A stretch of 64,000 bases of DNA from Chrysophaeum taylorii (lineage: Eukaryota; Sar; Pelagophyceae; Pelagomonadales; Pelagomonadaceae). The notes under the pieces are model-generated. The model was not told the origin of the DNA, did no database searches, and saw only the letters and a list, made by a program, of their open reading frames with translations. The translations under genes and the position numbers were made by a program. The stretch spans positions 1 through 64,000 of the forward strand of contig JAQMWT010000320.1 of the NCBI GenBank assembly GCA_029834535.1, read 5' to 3'. Positions 9,020 to 20,000 of this stretch are shown in pieces (position 1 is the stretch's first letter; each line of letters opens with the position of its first letter).

Positions 9020-12000
9020 ATGCCAGAGCAGCGGACCAGCAGCAGCCGTGAGGAGGACTTGAGGAGCCTCAGCAGTGACCGCAACGTCGAGGATATCGAG
9101 GAGCTTGGAAGCATCAGCAGGGACAGCGAAATCTTCGGCCGCCGCAGCGCGAGCATCGTGACCAGGATTGTTCGCGGGCGCATGCGGTCCTTCGATTTCA
9201 AGGACTTGTCGTTTAAGTACGAGTCGCAGGACGACTGGGATGCGTTTCCCTTGATTCTGACGCGCCTGGGTGTGCGAGTCCGGAGGCACCAGGTGTTAGC
9301 CTTTGTGTCCGCGCGCTGCGACCCGGGCGAGCTGACTTGCGTGATGGGGCCCAGCGGCGCCGGCAAGTCGCAGCTCCTCCGAGCGCTCGCTGGAAGGCTC
9401 CCGGTAGGCGCGGTGGTCACTGGCTCGGCTGGGGTCGGTGGCGCATCTATTCTTGGCCTCTGCCCGCGAACCCGCAGGGATCTGATCGGCTACGTCTCGC
9501 AAGAGCCCGTGTTCTGCCCGGGGTGGGAGACGATGACGGTCGGTGCGTACCTCGACTACGTTGCGATCTTGCAGCTCGGCTTCACCACCGATTATGCTGT
9601 CCTTGAGGCCCTCGAACTCCCAGCTCGCTTCGTCGAAATGCCGATTCGCGTCTTATCGGGCGGAGAGAAGAAACGGTTGTCGATAGCAGCAGATGCCATT
9701 CTTGGGAGAGCGCACATCTGTCTCTTGGACGAACCCACGAGTTCCCTCAGTCATACTGACGCGCTCTCTCTCATGCGCGTAGTCTTGCGATTGACCCGAC
9801 GTACGAATTGCGTGACAGTAGCGACGATCCACCAGCCTGGCAACTCTATCTTCACGCTCTTCGACACTCTAGTGCTCTTGAAGAGCGGCCGCGTCTTGTA
9901 CGCGGGCAGACGCGCCGAGGCGCGCGGACGCCTCTCGGGCTTGGCCCCTCCTCGTGAGACCCAGGCGACTGCCGAGTGGCTCCTCGACACCGTCGCCGTT
10001 ATGAAAGAGGAAATCTTTGCGGTGCCAGAGGAGGACGAAAGCTACGCTCCGTTCACCGAAAATAATGTGATCGTGCGCACCGCCGCGTCGTGCGACGAGT
10101 GGAGACGTGAAGTTATGGTCCTCACGCGTCGCTTTGGAGCGACTCTTTTTCTGGATCCGAGCCTCAGCGCGATTCCATTCTTTATAGTTATCGTGGACGC
10201 TTTGCTCCGCGGCTGGCTTATGCTCGACCCGTCATCTTCCGTCTCCGGTGCCTGGATAAGGTTCTACGCGGCCGAGCTCACGCCCGCGCAGACCAACCAG
10301 CCATGCGTTCCGCTCATCGTCTGGTACTGCTTAACGCTCGCACCAGCGGTCTCGGAGATGCGCAACGGTCGATACCGCTACGGTTCGTTTGTCGTTGCGG
10401 TTTTGGGGTGCGTCACGGCTCGTGCGGTGCTCATTGCCGTGCCCACGATGACGGTGTACTACTGGATGGTCGGCTGGTACCCGAGCGAGTGGCTCACAAC
10501 CGCGGCGTTCGAACTCATGGGAGCGCAATCCCTCGGCGTGGTCGCCGTGTTGTCTGCGGTTTTTGGCGGGAGCCCCACTCTCGCGGGTCTCTTGTTCACT
10601 ATCTATCTTGTCATCAACTACAACATCAGAGGTGTCTTCTTCTCACAACGCGTCATGCCTACTGTCGTAGCTCACCTTACGGACGGCCTCCCATTGCGCT
10701 GGACCAACGACGGTACGGCGACCGCGCAGCTCCGCGGCCGATCCTACGAATGCAAGGCCGACGAGGCCCTCATCTACTCGCCGTGTCCAGTGCGCGGGAG
10801 CGATATCCTCGCACTCTTTAACATGGGCGAAAGGAAAAACTGGGTCCTGCGCTTCAGCCTCTTCGAGCTTGCGTGTGTGGTCCTCGTGTGTCTTCTCCTC
10901 GATTGCATCGTAATGGGACGAGTCAAGGTCGCGAAGAAGACGGCGCAAGGCATCATTCCAGGGAACTTCGAGGTTTGCGAGGCGCTCGACGAGCGACACG
11001 ATGATGACTGCCCCAAACATGAGGACGACGGCAAAATTGTGGAGGAAGATCCTGACGGCCACCACCTCGCAGAGCTGCTTACTGATGTTTACTCGCCCAG
11101 CAGTGTCCCAGCGCTCTGCGTTGAAGACCTCTCCGTTATCACCAGTAACGGCACGCGGCTCCTACGCGATGTGTCGTTCAGTGCGAACGCCGCCACTCTC
11201 ACCGCAATTTTTGGCAACTCAGGCTGCGGCAAGTCGACAATGCTCAATGCGATCGCGGGAAGGATCCCTGCAGTAGGCCGAATGGAGCGACACCCGGTGG
11301 CATACGTGCAGCAAGATGCGCAGCTCGCCGACTGGCTGAACGTCCAGGAGTTATTCGCCTACCACTCGGAGCTTCGGGGGTTTCTTCAACAACAAGACAT
11401 CATTCACGCCACGATGTGCTTCCTTGGTTTAACCCGTGTTGCGAAAACCAAAGCATCACAGCTCTCCGGAGGTGAGCGGCGCCGCACGGCACTGGGCGTC
11501 GACGGGATTCTATCCGCTCGCCCATGGCTGCTCCTCGACGAGCCAACGACCGGCCTCTCAGCGAGCGATGCGTGGCAATTGATCAAAAACCTGCACGCAC
11601 TCGCCCTCGCAACGCGATGGGTTATATTGGCCTCACTCCACAGCCCCCGTGTTGAGATATATCTCCTATTTGACGCCGTCGTTCTGCTGGGAAAGGGCGG
11701 GGTGTGCTACTACAGCGGCCCTCGAGATGAGGTGCCGACCAGCTTCAAGGGCAATGACGCCAACGCGGCCGAAGCCATTATGGCGCACCTCAAGGTCCTC
11801 GACGCGCTTGATGATGATAACTCGAAGCGACAACAAAAACAACCTCTATCACGAAAGGTAGTCGCGCTGAAACCTCCAATTCGGCCCAAAGCAACGTTCG
11901 CTCACGTGTGGATCCACTGTCGCCGACAATGCAAGCTGGCTCGGCGGGACCCAGGGCTCAGCACGGTGCTATTCATCCAGCACGCGGCCATCTCCGTGAT

Positions 12001-12727
12001 GATTGGTTTCGCTTGCTCAAGGCTCGACATCCGGTTGGCAAGCCACGCTCGCGATGTCGTCGGTGTCGTCACCATTCAACCTATCATCGGATTCGTTACT
12101 TCGATGATGGCCTGGGTGCTTGTCGATGATCTCGGTGTCCAAATCGCGCACGAGGTGCGCCGCGGAAAGTACGCACCTCTGTCCGCTCTCATCGCGTTTG
12201 TCGCTGTCCATGCTGTTCGATTGCTTCTGTTTACCACGCTACCCGCTGTCGTTCCCGTGTACTTCCTTGCGGGACTCCGACGAACCCCTCGCGCGTTCCT
12301 ACACTTCCTAGCCACCACCTGGATCTGCTGTATGTACGGGCTCGCTTCTTTGTTGTTTATGCTCGGCGTGTGCCGCAACAAGCACAGGATGAGCAGCTGG
12401 ATGGGAATGGCTCTCTTCACGCAAAATTTCAGCGGTTTCTACCGAGCGATTGCCGACTACCCGCTCGCATTGCGGTGGTTCACCCGTCAGCTGGGGGTCT
12501 TCTACTACATGATCGACGTTGCCGTGACTACGCAGCTACCAGCCACTCTCCGATGTGCGGGCGGTGGCGACGAAATTACGGTGTGTCCCGTTGGCGCGAA
12601 GGAATATCTCCGCGAGACCCACTCCTACGCCCAGCACACACATCGGTCGCGCTATCTCCGCTCGACAATCATCGTGATCGTGTTCGGTGCCTTTGGCTGT
12701 GTGCTGATAGCGAGGGAAATTCGCTAA
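9020..12727 (+). CDS. Full-length ABCG/PDR-type ABC transporter, copy 1
   Basis: A 1235-aa membrane pump with the PDR order NBD-TMD-NBD-TMD, predicted to export lipids or xenobiotics across the plasma membrane using ATP. NBD1 has Walker A GPSGAGKS (residues 110-117), signature LSGGE (212-216), Walker B CLLDEP (234-239) and the H-loop His 271 (ATIHQP). NBD2 has GNSGCGKS (732-739), LSGGE (815-819), LLLDEP (837-842) and H-loop His ~874 (ASLHSP). Both sites look catalytically complete, unlike fungal PDR pumps where one site is degenerate. Hydrophobic blocks of TMD1 lie at ~380-630 and of TMD2 at ~970-1230. The start at ATG 9020 is preceded by stops and gives a short acidic/serine-rich cytosolic leader. 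No introns are visible. Substrate cannot be told. The length is a little below plant and fungal PDRs (~1400 aa), with short extracellular loops. Confidence 0.93.
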   Translation: MPEQRTSSSREEDLRSLSSDRNVEDIEELGSISRDSEIFGRRSASIVTRIVRGRMRSFDFKDLSFKYESQDDWDAFPLILTRLGVRVRRHQVLAFVSARCDPGELTCVMGPSGAGKSQLLRALAGRLPVGAVVTGSAGVGGASILGLCPRTRRDLIGYVSQEPVFCPGWETMTVGAYLDYVAILQLGFTTDYAVLEALELPARFVEMPIRVLSGGEKKRLSIAADAILGRAHICLLDEPTSSLSHTDALSLMRVVLRLTRRTNCVTVATIHQPGNSIFTLFDTLVLLKSGRVLYAGRRAEARGRLSGLAPPRETQATAEWLLDTVAVMKEEIFAVPEEDESYAPFTENNVIVRTAASCDEWRREVMVLTRRFGATLFLDPSLSAIPFFIVIVDALLRGWLMLDPSSSVSGAWIRFYAAELTPAQTNQPCVPLIVWYCLTLAPAVSEMRNGRYRYGSFVVAVLGCVTARAVLIAVPTMTVYYWMVGWYPSEWLTTAAFELMGAQSLGVVAVLSAVFGGSPTLAGLLFTIYLVINYNIRGVFFSQRVMPTVVAHLTDGLPLRWTNDGTATAQLRGRSYECKADEALIYSPCPVRGSDILALFNMGERKNWVLRFSLFELACVVLVCLLLDCIVMGRVKVAKKTAQGIIPGNFEVCEALDERHDDDCPKHEDDGKIVEEDPDGHHLAELLTDVYSPSSVPALCVEDLSVITSNGTRLLRDVSFSANAATLTAIFGNSGCGKSTMLNAIAGRIPAVGRMERHPVAYVQQDAQLADWLNVQELFAYHSELRGFLQQQDIIHATMCFLGLTRVAKTKASQLSGGERRRTALGVDGILSARPWLLLDEPTTGLSASDAWQLIKNLHALALATRWVILASLHSPRVEIYLLFDAVVLLGKGGVCYYSGPRDEVPTSFKGNDANAAEAIMAHLKVLDALDDDNSKRQQKQPLSRKVVALKPPIRPKATFAHVWIHCRRQCKLARRDPGLSTVLFIQHAAISVMIGFACSRLDIRLASHARDVVGVVTIQPIIGFVTSMMAWVLVDDLGVQIAHEVRRGKYAPLSALIAFVAVHAVRLLLFTTLPAVVPVYFLAGLRRTPRAFLHFLATTWICCMYGLASLLFMLGVCRNKHRMSSWMGMALFTQNFSGFYRAIADYPLALRWFTRQLGVFYYMIDVAVTTQLPATLRCAGGGDEITVCPVGAKEYLRETHSYAQHTHRSRYLRSTIIVIVFGAFGCVLIAREIR

Positions 12728-12774
12728 TTCTTTGAGCCTTGTAGATGCTGATGATGAGCAGTTTGACGTCGCAC

Positions 12775-12805
<31 letters not shown>

Positions 12806-13959
12806 GTGCTTAGTATTTCAATGTCGCCCTGCGTGCTGGCACATCCTCGGTAGCACATACTAATCCTTCCAGCTCCTCAAGCAGGCTGGCGCGAAAAAGA
12901 TTCTCGTGCCGAATAGCCGCGAGGGAGGGTGGGGCAGTCGCCGCTCATCTACATGCTCGCTATCGAGCTTCGAAGGGTATATTGTGTTTATTCTTCGCTT
13001 CCGAAGGCAAAGGCGCTCGTCATATCGAAATTCGGAGCTTGAAAACTCCACCATATTCAAACTGTCCAGCTGAGCGACGAGATTTCGATGCTGCCTAGCG
13101 GCGCCCTCCAAGGAGTCATTGACTGCTACAACCACGTCAACTTGTCTTTTTCCCATTCAAAATTCGAAGCTGTCTCGCTTTTGCAAACGAGTGCGTGCTC
13201 GTTCCAACTCTGCACCGTCGAACATCCGGATTGCAAGAGTATGGCAGTAAAAAAGTGAGGCTTTTTTGAGCCGACACCATCACGATTCTCCGCGGTGTCT
13301 GGCGACCGCGAGCTCGCTCCACAAAGGCCTCCTTTGCGTCAACCGCCTCGACTCGCCCGGTGCCGAAGCCATGTGCTAAAACGGATCGGAAGCTACCATA
13401 CAAATGTGACGGCCTTCGAAACTCGGCAAGGGTTGAAGCCGGGGAGTTTTCCGACCCACCCGATGCCGACGCAATCCGACCGCCATTCTCGACTTCCACA
13501 ACAACGAAGTTTTGCAGTATCGATTCGGGGTCCCTCCAACTTGAGGGGTTTTCGGTTTGCACCCATCGCTTCCTCTTGCTACCCCCCCTCCTGTGGCTGA
13601 CCGGTTGCTGTTCAAACACGTTCGACCTCCTCGCGAGCGAGTGCGTCGACATGGTCGTCCGCGCACTGCTTCCATACACAAAACGAAAAAGCCCAAAATG
13701 GACGACGACTCGTTGCTCTAATAGGATTGTGACTGAATGTCTTGTAAGATATTAATCACGCCAATGTAGTACTGCATTGAGGTGGGCGGGAAATATTTGA
13801 ACACAACATAATGAACGTGCGGGTGCGCGCATCGTCGAAGAACAGTACATACTGCGAGAACATCGAGGTCGGAAGCGCGAACATCGAACGGCTTGGGAGC
13901 TTCTACATTAGCCGCTTGGAGAGGGAGGAAGGAGGGCAGGAGCCACACCGCGGCGCCGG
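12728..13959. other. Intergenic region between ABC copy 1 and the ABC relic
   Basis: It holds a (GAT)n microsatellite at about 12778-12806. Two overlapping minus-strand open frames (12860-13156, 98 codons; 13137-13679, 180 codons) have no recognisable domain and arginine/serine-rich composition typical of chance frames; I do not call them genes. Nothing else recognised. Confidence 0.5.
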
Positions 13960-15240
13960 AGATACGTGTGGAGCGTCTCAGCAGCAACGAAACTAAGTCG
14001 CGCACTGGATGACAGAAATTGTTGCCGAGCGTTTGCGGTCCGTGGATGTTGTGGACGCTTCGTTTGCGTTTAAATCATGCGATAATTTCCCTTCTTGTGA
14101 CGCGACTACGGTGGGTGGGTCGTCGGGAGTCGTCGACCTCTGAGTCAGCGCGATGCTTTCCTGGCGTTCGTGATGTGGCCCAGCGACGCCAGCAAGTTGC
14201 AGCTCCTCCGAACACTCGCTGGACGACTCCTGGTCACGGGCTGGGCCGGTGTCGGTGGCTCGTTCATGCTTGGCCTCTACCCGCACGGATTTTATCGGGT
14301 ATGTCTCGTAAGAGCCCGTGTTCTGCCCGTGGTGGGAGACGATGAATGAAGGTCGTTGCGTACCTCGGCTACGTCGCGATCCTGCGGCTCGGCTTCATCA
14401 GCGTTATTAGCTTGGGGCCCTCGAACTCCCATTGTACTACGTCGAAATGCCGATTCGCATGTTATCGGGTGGTGTTTGTCTCGCTCTTCACTCGCTCAGA
14501 CCAACCAACCACCCGTTCTGCGCATCGTTGGGTACTGCTTCATGGACGATACTGTTTTGACTCGCTGATTTTTTGCACGTTGGCACGCGTCGCGAAGCAG
14601 TGGTCCTTGCCTTGCCTGGAGTATTACCGAATGTTCGGATGGTTTCTAAGGGACTGGTTCACGACTGCTCCGTTCGTGCTGCTGTCGGCGCAGTCACTCG
14701 CCGTGATCGCCGTGCTATCTGCGGTATCGCCGGAGGCAGTCCCGGGACCCTCGCGGGGCTCTTGTTCACCATTTGTGTGGTCATGAATAAAAGTGACATC
14801 AGACTTGTGTCTTCTGCTCATAACGCGCGATGTGTGTCACTCACCTTTCGGATTGCCACCTGATGAGGCCCTCATCTAATCTCCGAGTCCGGTGCGCGTG
14901 GGTGACACTCTGCGACATGGGCAAAACAAAGAACTGGGTCCGTCGCTTCGGCCTCTTTGAGCTCGTGCGTGTGGTCGTCGCGTGTTCCGTCCTCAAATCC
15001 CGTCGTAATGGGCCGGGAGTCAGGTGTGCGAAAAAGACGACGCAAATCATCATTCCAGGGAATTCTTTCGAGGCCATTGACGATAACCATCTCATGGAAG
15101 CGGAAGGGGCTGGGGCGATGACACTGTAGAGGAAAAGACTGACGCGTCTCATGATTCTCACGCCGCCGCGCGATGGCGTACAATTATTCCATCAGTATCC
15201 CAGGGATCCGCGTGGAATAGCTTTCCGTTGTCAGCACATC
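13960..15240 (+). pseudogene. Relic of a third ABCG/PDR transporter
   Basis: Pieces align in order to the flanking transporters. DNA near 14008-14065 mirrors the leader (TRIVRGR...FDF...SFK); 14195-14280 gives LLRTLAGRLL..GWAGVGG just after Walker A, but the Walker A itself is altered. VAYLGYVAILRLGF follows near 14350. Then there is a jump to TMD1: FGWFLRDWFTTAPFVLLSAQSLAVIAVLSAV (~14636-14730), AGLLFTICVVMN (~14755-14790), MGKTKNWVRRFGLFELVRVVVAC (~14920-14985), and KKTTQIIIPGN (~15030-15060). A trace of the pre-NBD2 segment reaches ~15240. Most of NBD1, part of TMD1 and all of NBD2/TMD2 are gone, and frames shift repeatedly. It is a dead member of the tandem family. Confidence 0.85.
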
Positions 15241-17082
15241 CCAGCCTCAATCCTGCAGGTTGTGTCGAACGAACGAACGCGAGAAAGTCGTTTCTATCCT
15301 TCCGCGCCACGAGACTACCTCTTTGTACGCGTTTTCCTTGCACGAGAGCGTGCTCCTCAGCCCAGCGCGGCAGAACAGCTTCATGCGCAGCCTGCTGCAC
15401 GGGACAAAATCTCAGAGCCGCGTGTCCCGAGACGAACGAATTTAAATACCGCGGATTTGGTGCTTCCTGGCTTGGGCAGGCTCGGTCTCACACTCGGGCT
15501 TGCCGCGCCCCGCCCGCATCAGTTTCCACCCTTTTTTCTTCCAGCTTCGCCGGAGGCGACGGCCGACGCACCGCGGCGCTCAGAATTTTTTCGCTTAACA
15601 AGCTTGACAATTGTTTGGCATCATGGCTACTAAACGAGAAGGCGCCGGGCGGGTGATCTGGTTTTGGATGTACCCAAGGCCGTCTTGGTTGAGCCCGCGG
15701 TTCCGTGGACCTCTCTTCCACGCACTCATCCAGTGTCGGAAACCCGGCTTTGGCTGTTTCTTTACGTCGGTTGTCGCAGAAAATGATCATAGTTACTCAG
15801 TTTCCCGTGGCTTCGCGTCGAACATCAGTTCTTGATCTTGACACTCGAGAGGTGGACGTAGGCCGAAAGAACCCGAGTCCGCTCCTCTTCATTTTAGCCC
15901 CGCAGCTCGCGACTCACCGTCACCTCAGAAGCTGTCAGAGCGCACCACGAGGAGCAGAAGAGCAAGTCACTAGACCCAAACACGCATCTTCCCAAACCAC
16001 TGAACGCCGTGCACGCTTACACCCCCACCCACTTGTATGGAGTCGACCTTCTCGGGGGGGTCCTGGCGACGACGGAGACTAAGGATCATGTCCGAGGCGG
16101 CGATGGACGAAGTCGAGATGCCAGGAAGGGTCGTGCGCTCGCTTCTGAATCGAACAGGGATCGAGGCGCGTCGACCTGGCATTCACGGCCGATATACAGC
16201 GGTGGCTCGACCTGGCCGTCACCGAGTACACGGCTCCCCAGCATACGACCTGGCGCAGTCCCCAAGACTCACCGTATTAGTCACTCAGCTCGAGGGCAGC
16301 GGCACAGAGAAACCACTCGTGCTTGTAAGACGCGTCCTTGCGGTCGTCAGCGTCGTCGAGGCTAAGCACGTCCGCCAAATAGCCGCAACTCGGCGCTGCT
16401 GGCGCTGGGACGGGCAGTTGCGCTGCACCGGTCGTCGCCTCGCCGGTCGCGCCCAGCTTCGACCCGCGCAATCGCGCGATGCACTCCTTCTTACAGCATA
16501 CGCACAGCGCCAAGCTCACCCTCTTCCGTGAAAGGTAGCAGCCGCCTCTGTTTGAGCTCCGCCGGGACCTTCGAGTCCGTGTTCGCCGCCGAGTCCGCCA
16601 AGTTCCACAATCGACGACATTTCTACGTCAAGCCCGGACGCGTCCATGACGCCAGCTTCCTCAACCGACGAGGGCTTCGGCACCAGGTGCAATCGGACCG
16701 CGTCTTCTTTATCGTCGTCGTCGTCCCAGAAGAGCGACGCCAAGCCACGAAACCCATCTCGAAAAACTTCGTCGTGAGTCATTGGGCATCCTCGACGTCT
16801 CCGCCGCCACGTCGACGTCCCAGCGCAGCAGCCCCGCCGCCTCAGAGGACGGACACGTCCGGGCCACCAATAAGTCGGATCGCGGCGACTTTGAATTACA
16901 ATTGTAGTTGATTTGAACTTCTGATCCTCAAGTACACGGTCTGTCAGCGGCATCGCCTGTTGCAGCTTTCGTTGATTTGCCACTGGGTCAGGACGCTACG
17001 CGTGAGAGAGAGAGTGCTTTGCGACAACGACGACCGCGACCTCGACGTCGTTGTCGTCCCTCTGCCTCAAGCGATCATCGTC
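15241..17082. other. Intergenic region before ABC copy 2; no gene recognised
   Basis: Several moderate open frames exist on both strands. On the minus strand, 16516-16983 (155 codons, acidic: FWDDDDDKEDAVRLHLVPKPSS) and 16277-16519 (with a CVCCKKEC cysteine cluster) could be parts of one decayed or spliced gene, but they match nothing I know. The final ~120 bp continue the frame of ABC copy 2 upstream of its first ATG. Confidence 0.4.
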
Positions 17083-20000
17083 ATGGGAGACGTTGAGCTG
17101 GGAGAGGAGCGCACCATCGATCTCGGCAGCAGCTGCACCGAGAAACTCAAGAGCAATGACTACAGCAGCATGGAGGACACCGAGCGGCTCAGCGGCAGTG
17201 ACAGTGATAGTTCGGTCCGGCACAGTATGAGCATAGTGACAAGGATTGTTCGCGGGCGTTCGCGGTCCTTCGATTTCATGGACTCGTCGTTTAAGTACGA
17301 CTCCCGGGACGAATGGGATGCGTTTCCCTTGATTCTGACGCGCCTGGGCCTTCGCGTCCGGGGGCACCAGTTGCTGACCTCCGTGTCGGCGCAATGCGAC
17401 CCGGGCGAGCTGACGTGTGTGATGGGGCCCAGCGGCGCCGGCAAGTCTCAGCTCCTTCGAACGCTCGCCGGAAGGCTCCCGGCGGGCGCGGTGGTCGCGG
17501 GCTACGCCGGGGTCGGCGGCGCGTCAATTCTTGGCCTCTGCCCGAGGACCCGCAGGGATCTGATCGGCTATGTCTCGCAAGAGCCCGTGTTCTGCTCGGG
17601 GTGGGAGACGATGACGGTCGGTGCGTACCTCGACTATGTCGCGATCCTGCAGCTCGGCTTCAACACCGATTATTCTGTGCTCAAGGCCGTAGAACTCCCG
17701 TCGATGTGCGCCGAAATGCAGATTCGCGTGCTATCAGGTGGAGAGAAGAAACGGTTATCGATAGCCGCCGACGTTATTCTTGGGAGAGCGCACGTTTGTC
17801 TCTTGGACGAACCTACGAGCTCCCTCAGTCACACCGACGCTCTTAATCTCGTGCGCGTGGTCTCGAGATTGACCGCGAGCACGAATTGCGTGACGGTCGC
17901 AACTATCCACCAGCCTGGCGACTCGGTTTTCACGCTCTTCGATACTCTGGTGCTCTTAAAGAGCGGCCGCGTCTTGTATGCGGGCCCCCGCACCGAGGTT
18001 CTTGAACATCTCTCGGGCTCGGCCCTTCCTGATGAGACCCAAACGACTGCGGAGTGGCTCCTCGACACCGTCGCGACCATGAAAATGGAGGCCGCGGTAA
18101 CGATGCGAGGGGGCGACGAAGACATGCCGACCACAAATGATGCAAAAATCGTGCGTAACGCATCAACCTTCGACGAGTGGAGACGAGAAATCATGGTTCT
18201 CACGCGTCGCTTCGCCGCTACGCTTTTTCTCGACGCGAGCTTCACCGCGACGCCGTTCTTTATTGTCATTCTAGATGCTACGATCCGCGGGTTGCTCATG
18301 TTTAATCCTTCCTCCTCGGTCGCCGGGGCCTTTACGCGACTCTACGCTGCTTCGATCTCGCCCACGCAGAGCCACCAGCCAAGCGTTCCGCTTGTCGTCT
18401 GGTACTGCAACACGCTCGCCCCCTCGCTCTCGGAGATGCGTAACGGTCGATACCGCTACGGATCGTTTGTCGTCGCGGTTCTTGTGTGCGTTACGGCGCG
18501 CACGGTGCTCATGACCATACCCACGATGACTTTGTACTACTGGATGGTCGGCTGGTACCCGAGCGAATGGCTCACAACCGCAGTGTTCGAGATGTTCGCG
18601 TCGCACTCGCTCTCGGTGGGCGCGGTGCTTTGTGCGGTTGTCGGCGGCAACCCCACAATCGCGACGCTTTTGTACATCCTCGCTCTTGTCTTGAACTACT
18701 ACCTTAGAGGTGTGTACTTCTCGCAACGTGTCATGCCTACCGCCATATCTTACTTTTCGGATTGCCTACCGCTGCGCTGGGCCGCCGACGGCGTATCAAC
18801 CTCGCAGCTCCGCGGCCGATCCTACGAATGTAAGGGCGACGAGGCCCTCATCTACTCGCCGTGTCCGGTGCGCGGGGGAGATATCCTTGCACTCTTCGAC
18901 ATGGGTGAAACGAAAAACTGGGTCCTGCGCTTCGGCCTCTTCGAGCTCGCGTGTGCAGTCGTTATCTGTCTCGTGCTCGATCGTATCGTCATGGGCAGAG
19001 TCAGGCTTGCAAAGAAGTCGACGCAAGTCATCGTTCCAGAGAATTTCGAGCCTTGCGATGCCATGGACGAGCAAGACGATGACCACCCTAAGAAAGCGGA
19101 GGAAGGCGAGGGTGACGATAGTGTTGGAGGAGATCCTAAGGCTCACCATCTCATGACACTTCTCGACCGTGATGTTCGGCACGACTGTGTCCCAGCGCTC
19201 AACGTGGAACAGCTTTCTGTTGTCACCACTAGCGGCAAGACGCTTCTGCGTGACGTGTCATTCAGTGCAAGCACCGCCTCTCTCACCGCAATATTCGGCA
19301 ACTCTGGCAGCGGGAAATCGACGATGCTCAAAGCGATCGCAGGAAGGATCCCGGCAACAGGCCGCATGCAGCGACACCCGGTGGCGTATGTGCAGCAAGA
19401 TGCGCAGCTTCCCGAGTGGCTGGACGTCCGCGAGCTGTTCGCTTACCACGCGGAGCTTCGGGGGTTGCAACAAGAAGGCATCGTCGATGCCACGATTGAC
19501 TTTCTTGGGTTGACGCGAGTCATGAAAACCAAGACAGCAACCCTCTCTGGCGGCGAGCTGCGCCGCTGCAGCCTCGGCGTAGACGGTATTCTGTCTGCTC
19601 GTCCATGGCTGCTCATGGACGAGCCTACAACCGGCCTCTCGGCGAGCGATGCGTTGCGTTTGACAAAAAACTTACACGCGCTCGCCGACGCAATGCGCTG
19701 GGTCGTCTTAGCCTCGCTCCATTCCCCCCGCGTCGAGATTTTTCTCCTATTCGACGCCGTCGTTCTGCTGGGAAAAGGAGGTGTGTGCTACTACAGCGGT
19801 CCAAGAGAAGAAGTTCCCAGCAGCTTCCTAGGCGAAGACGCCCACGCGGCCGAGGCCATCATGGCGCAACTCAAGATCCTCGATGCCTTTGATGATGACG
19901 ATGACGACGACGATGATGATAATAAGGAAAAGCAACAACAAAGACAAGAATCATCATCACCACCACCACCACCACCACCACCACAAGAGGTGGTCGCATT

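Noticed and set aside
13137-13679. 180-codon minus-strand frame
   Set aside because: No domain, Arg/Ser-rich, overlaps another chance frame; insufficient support.
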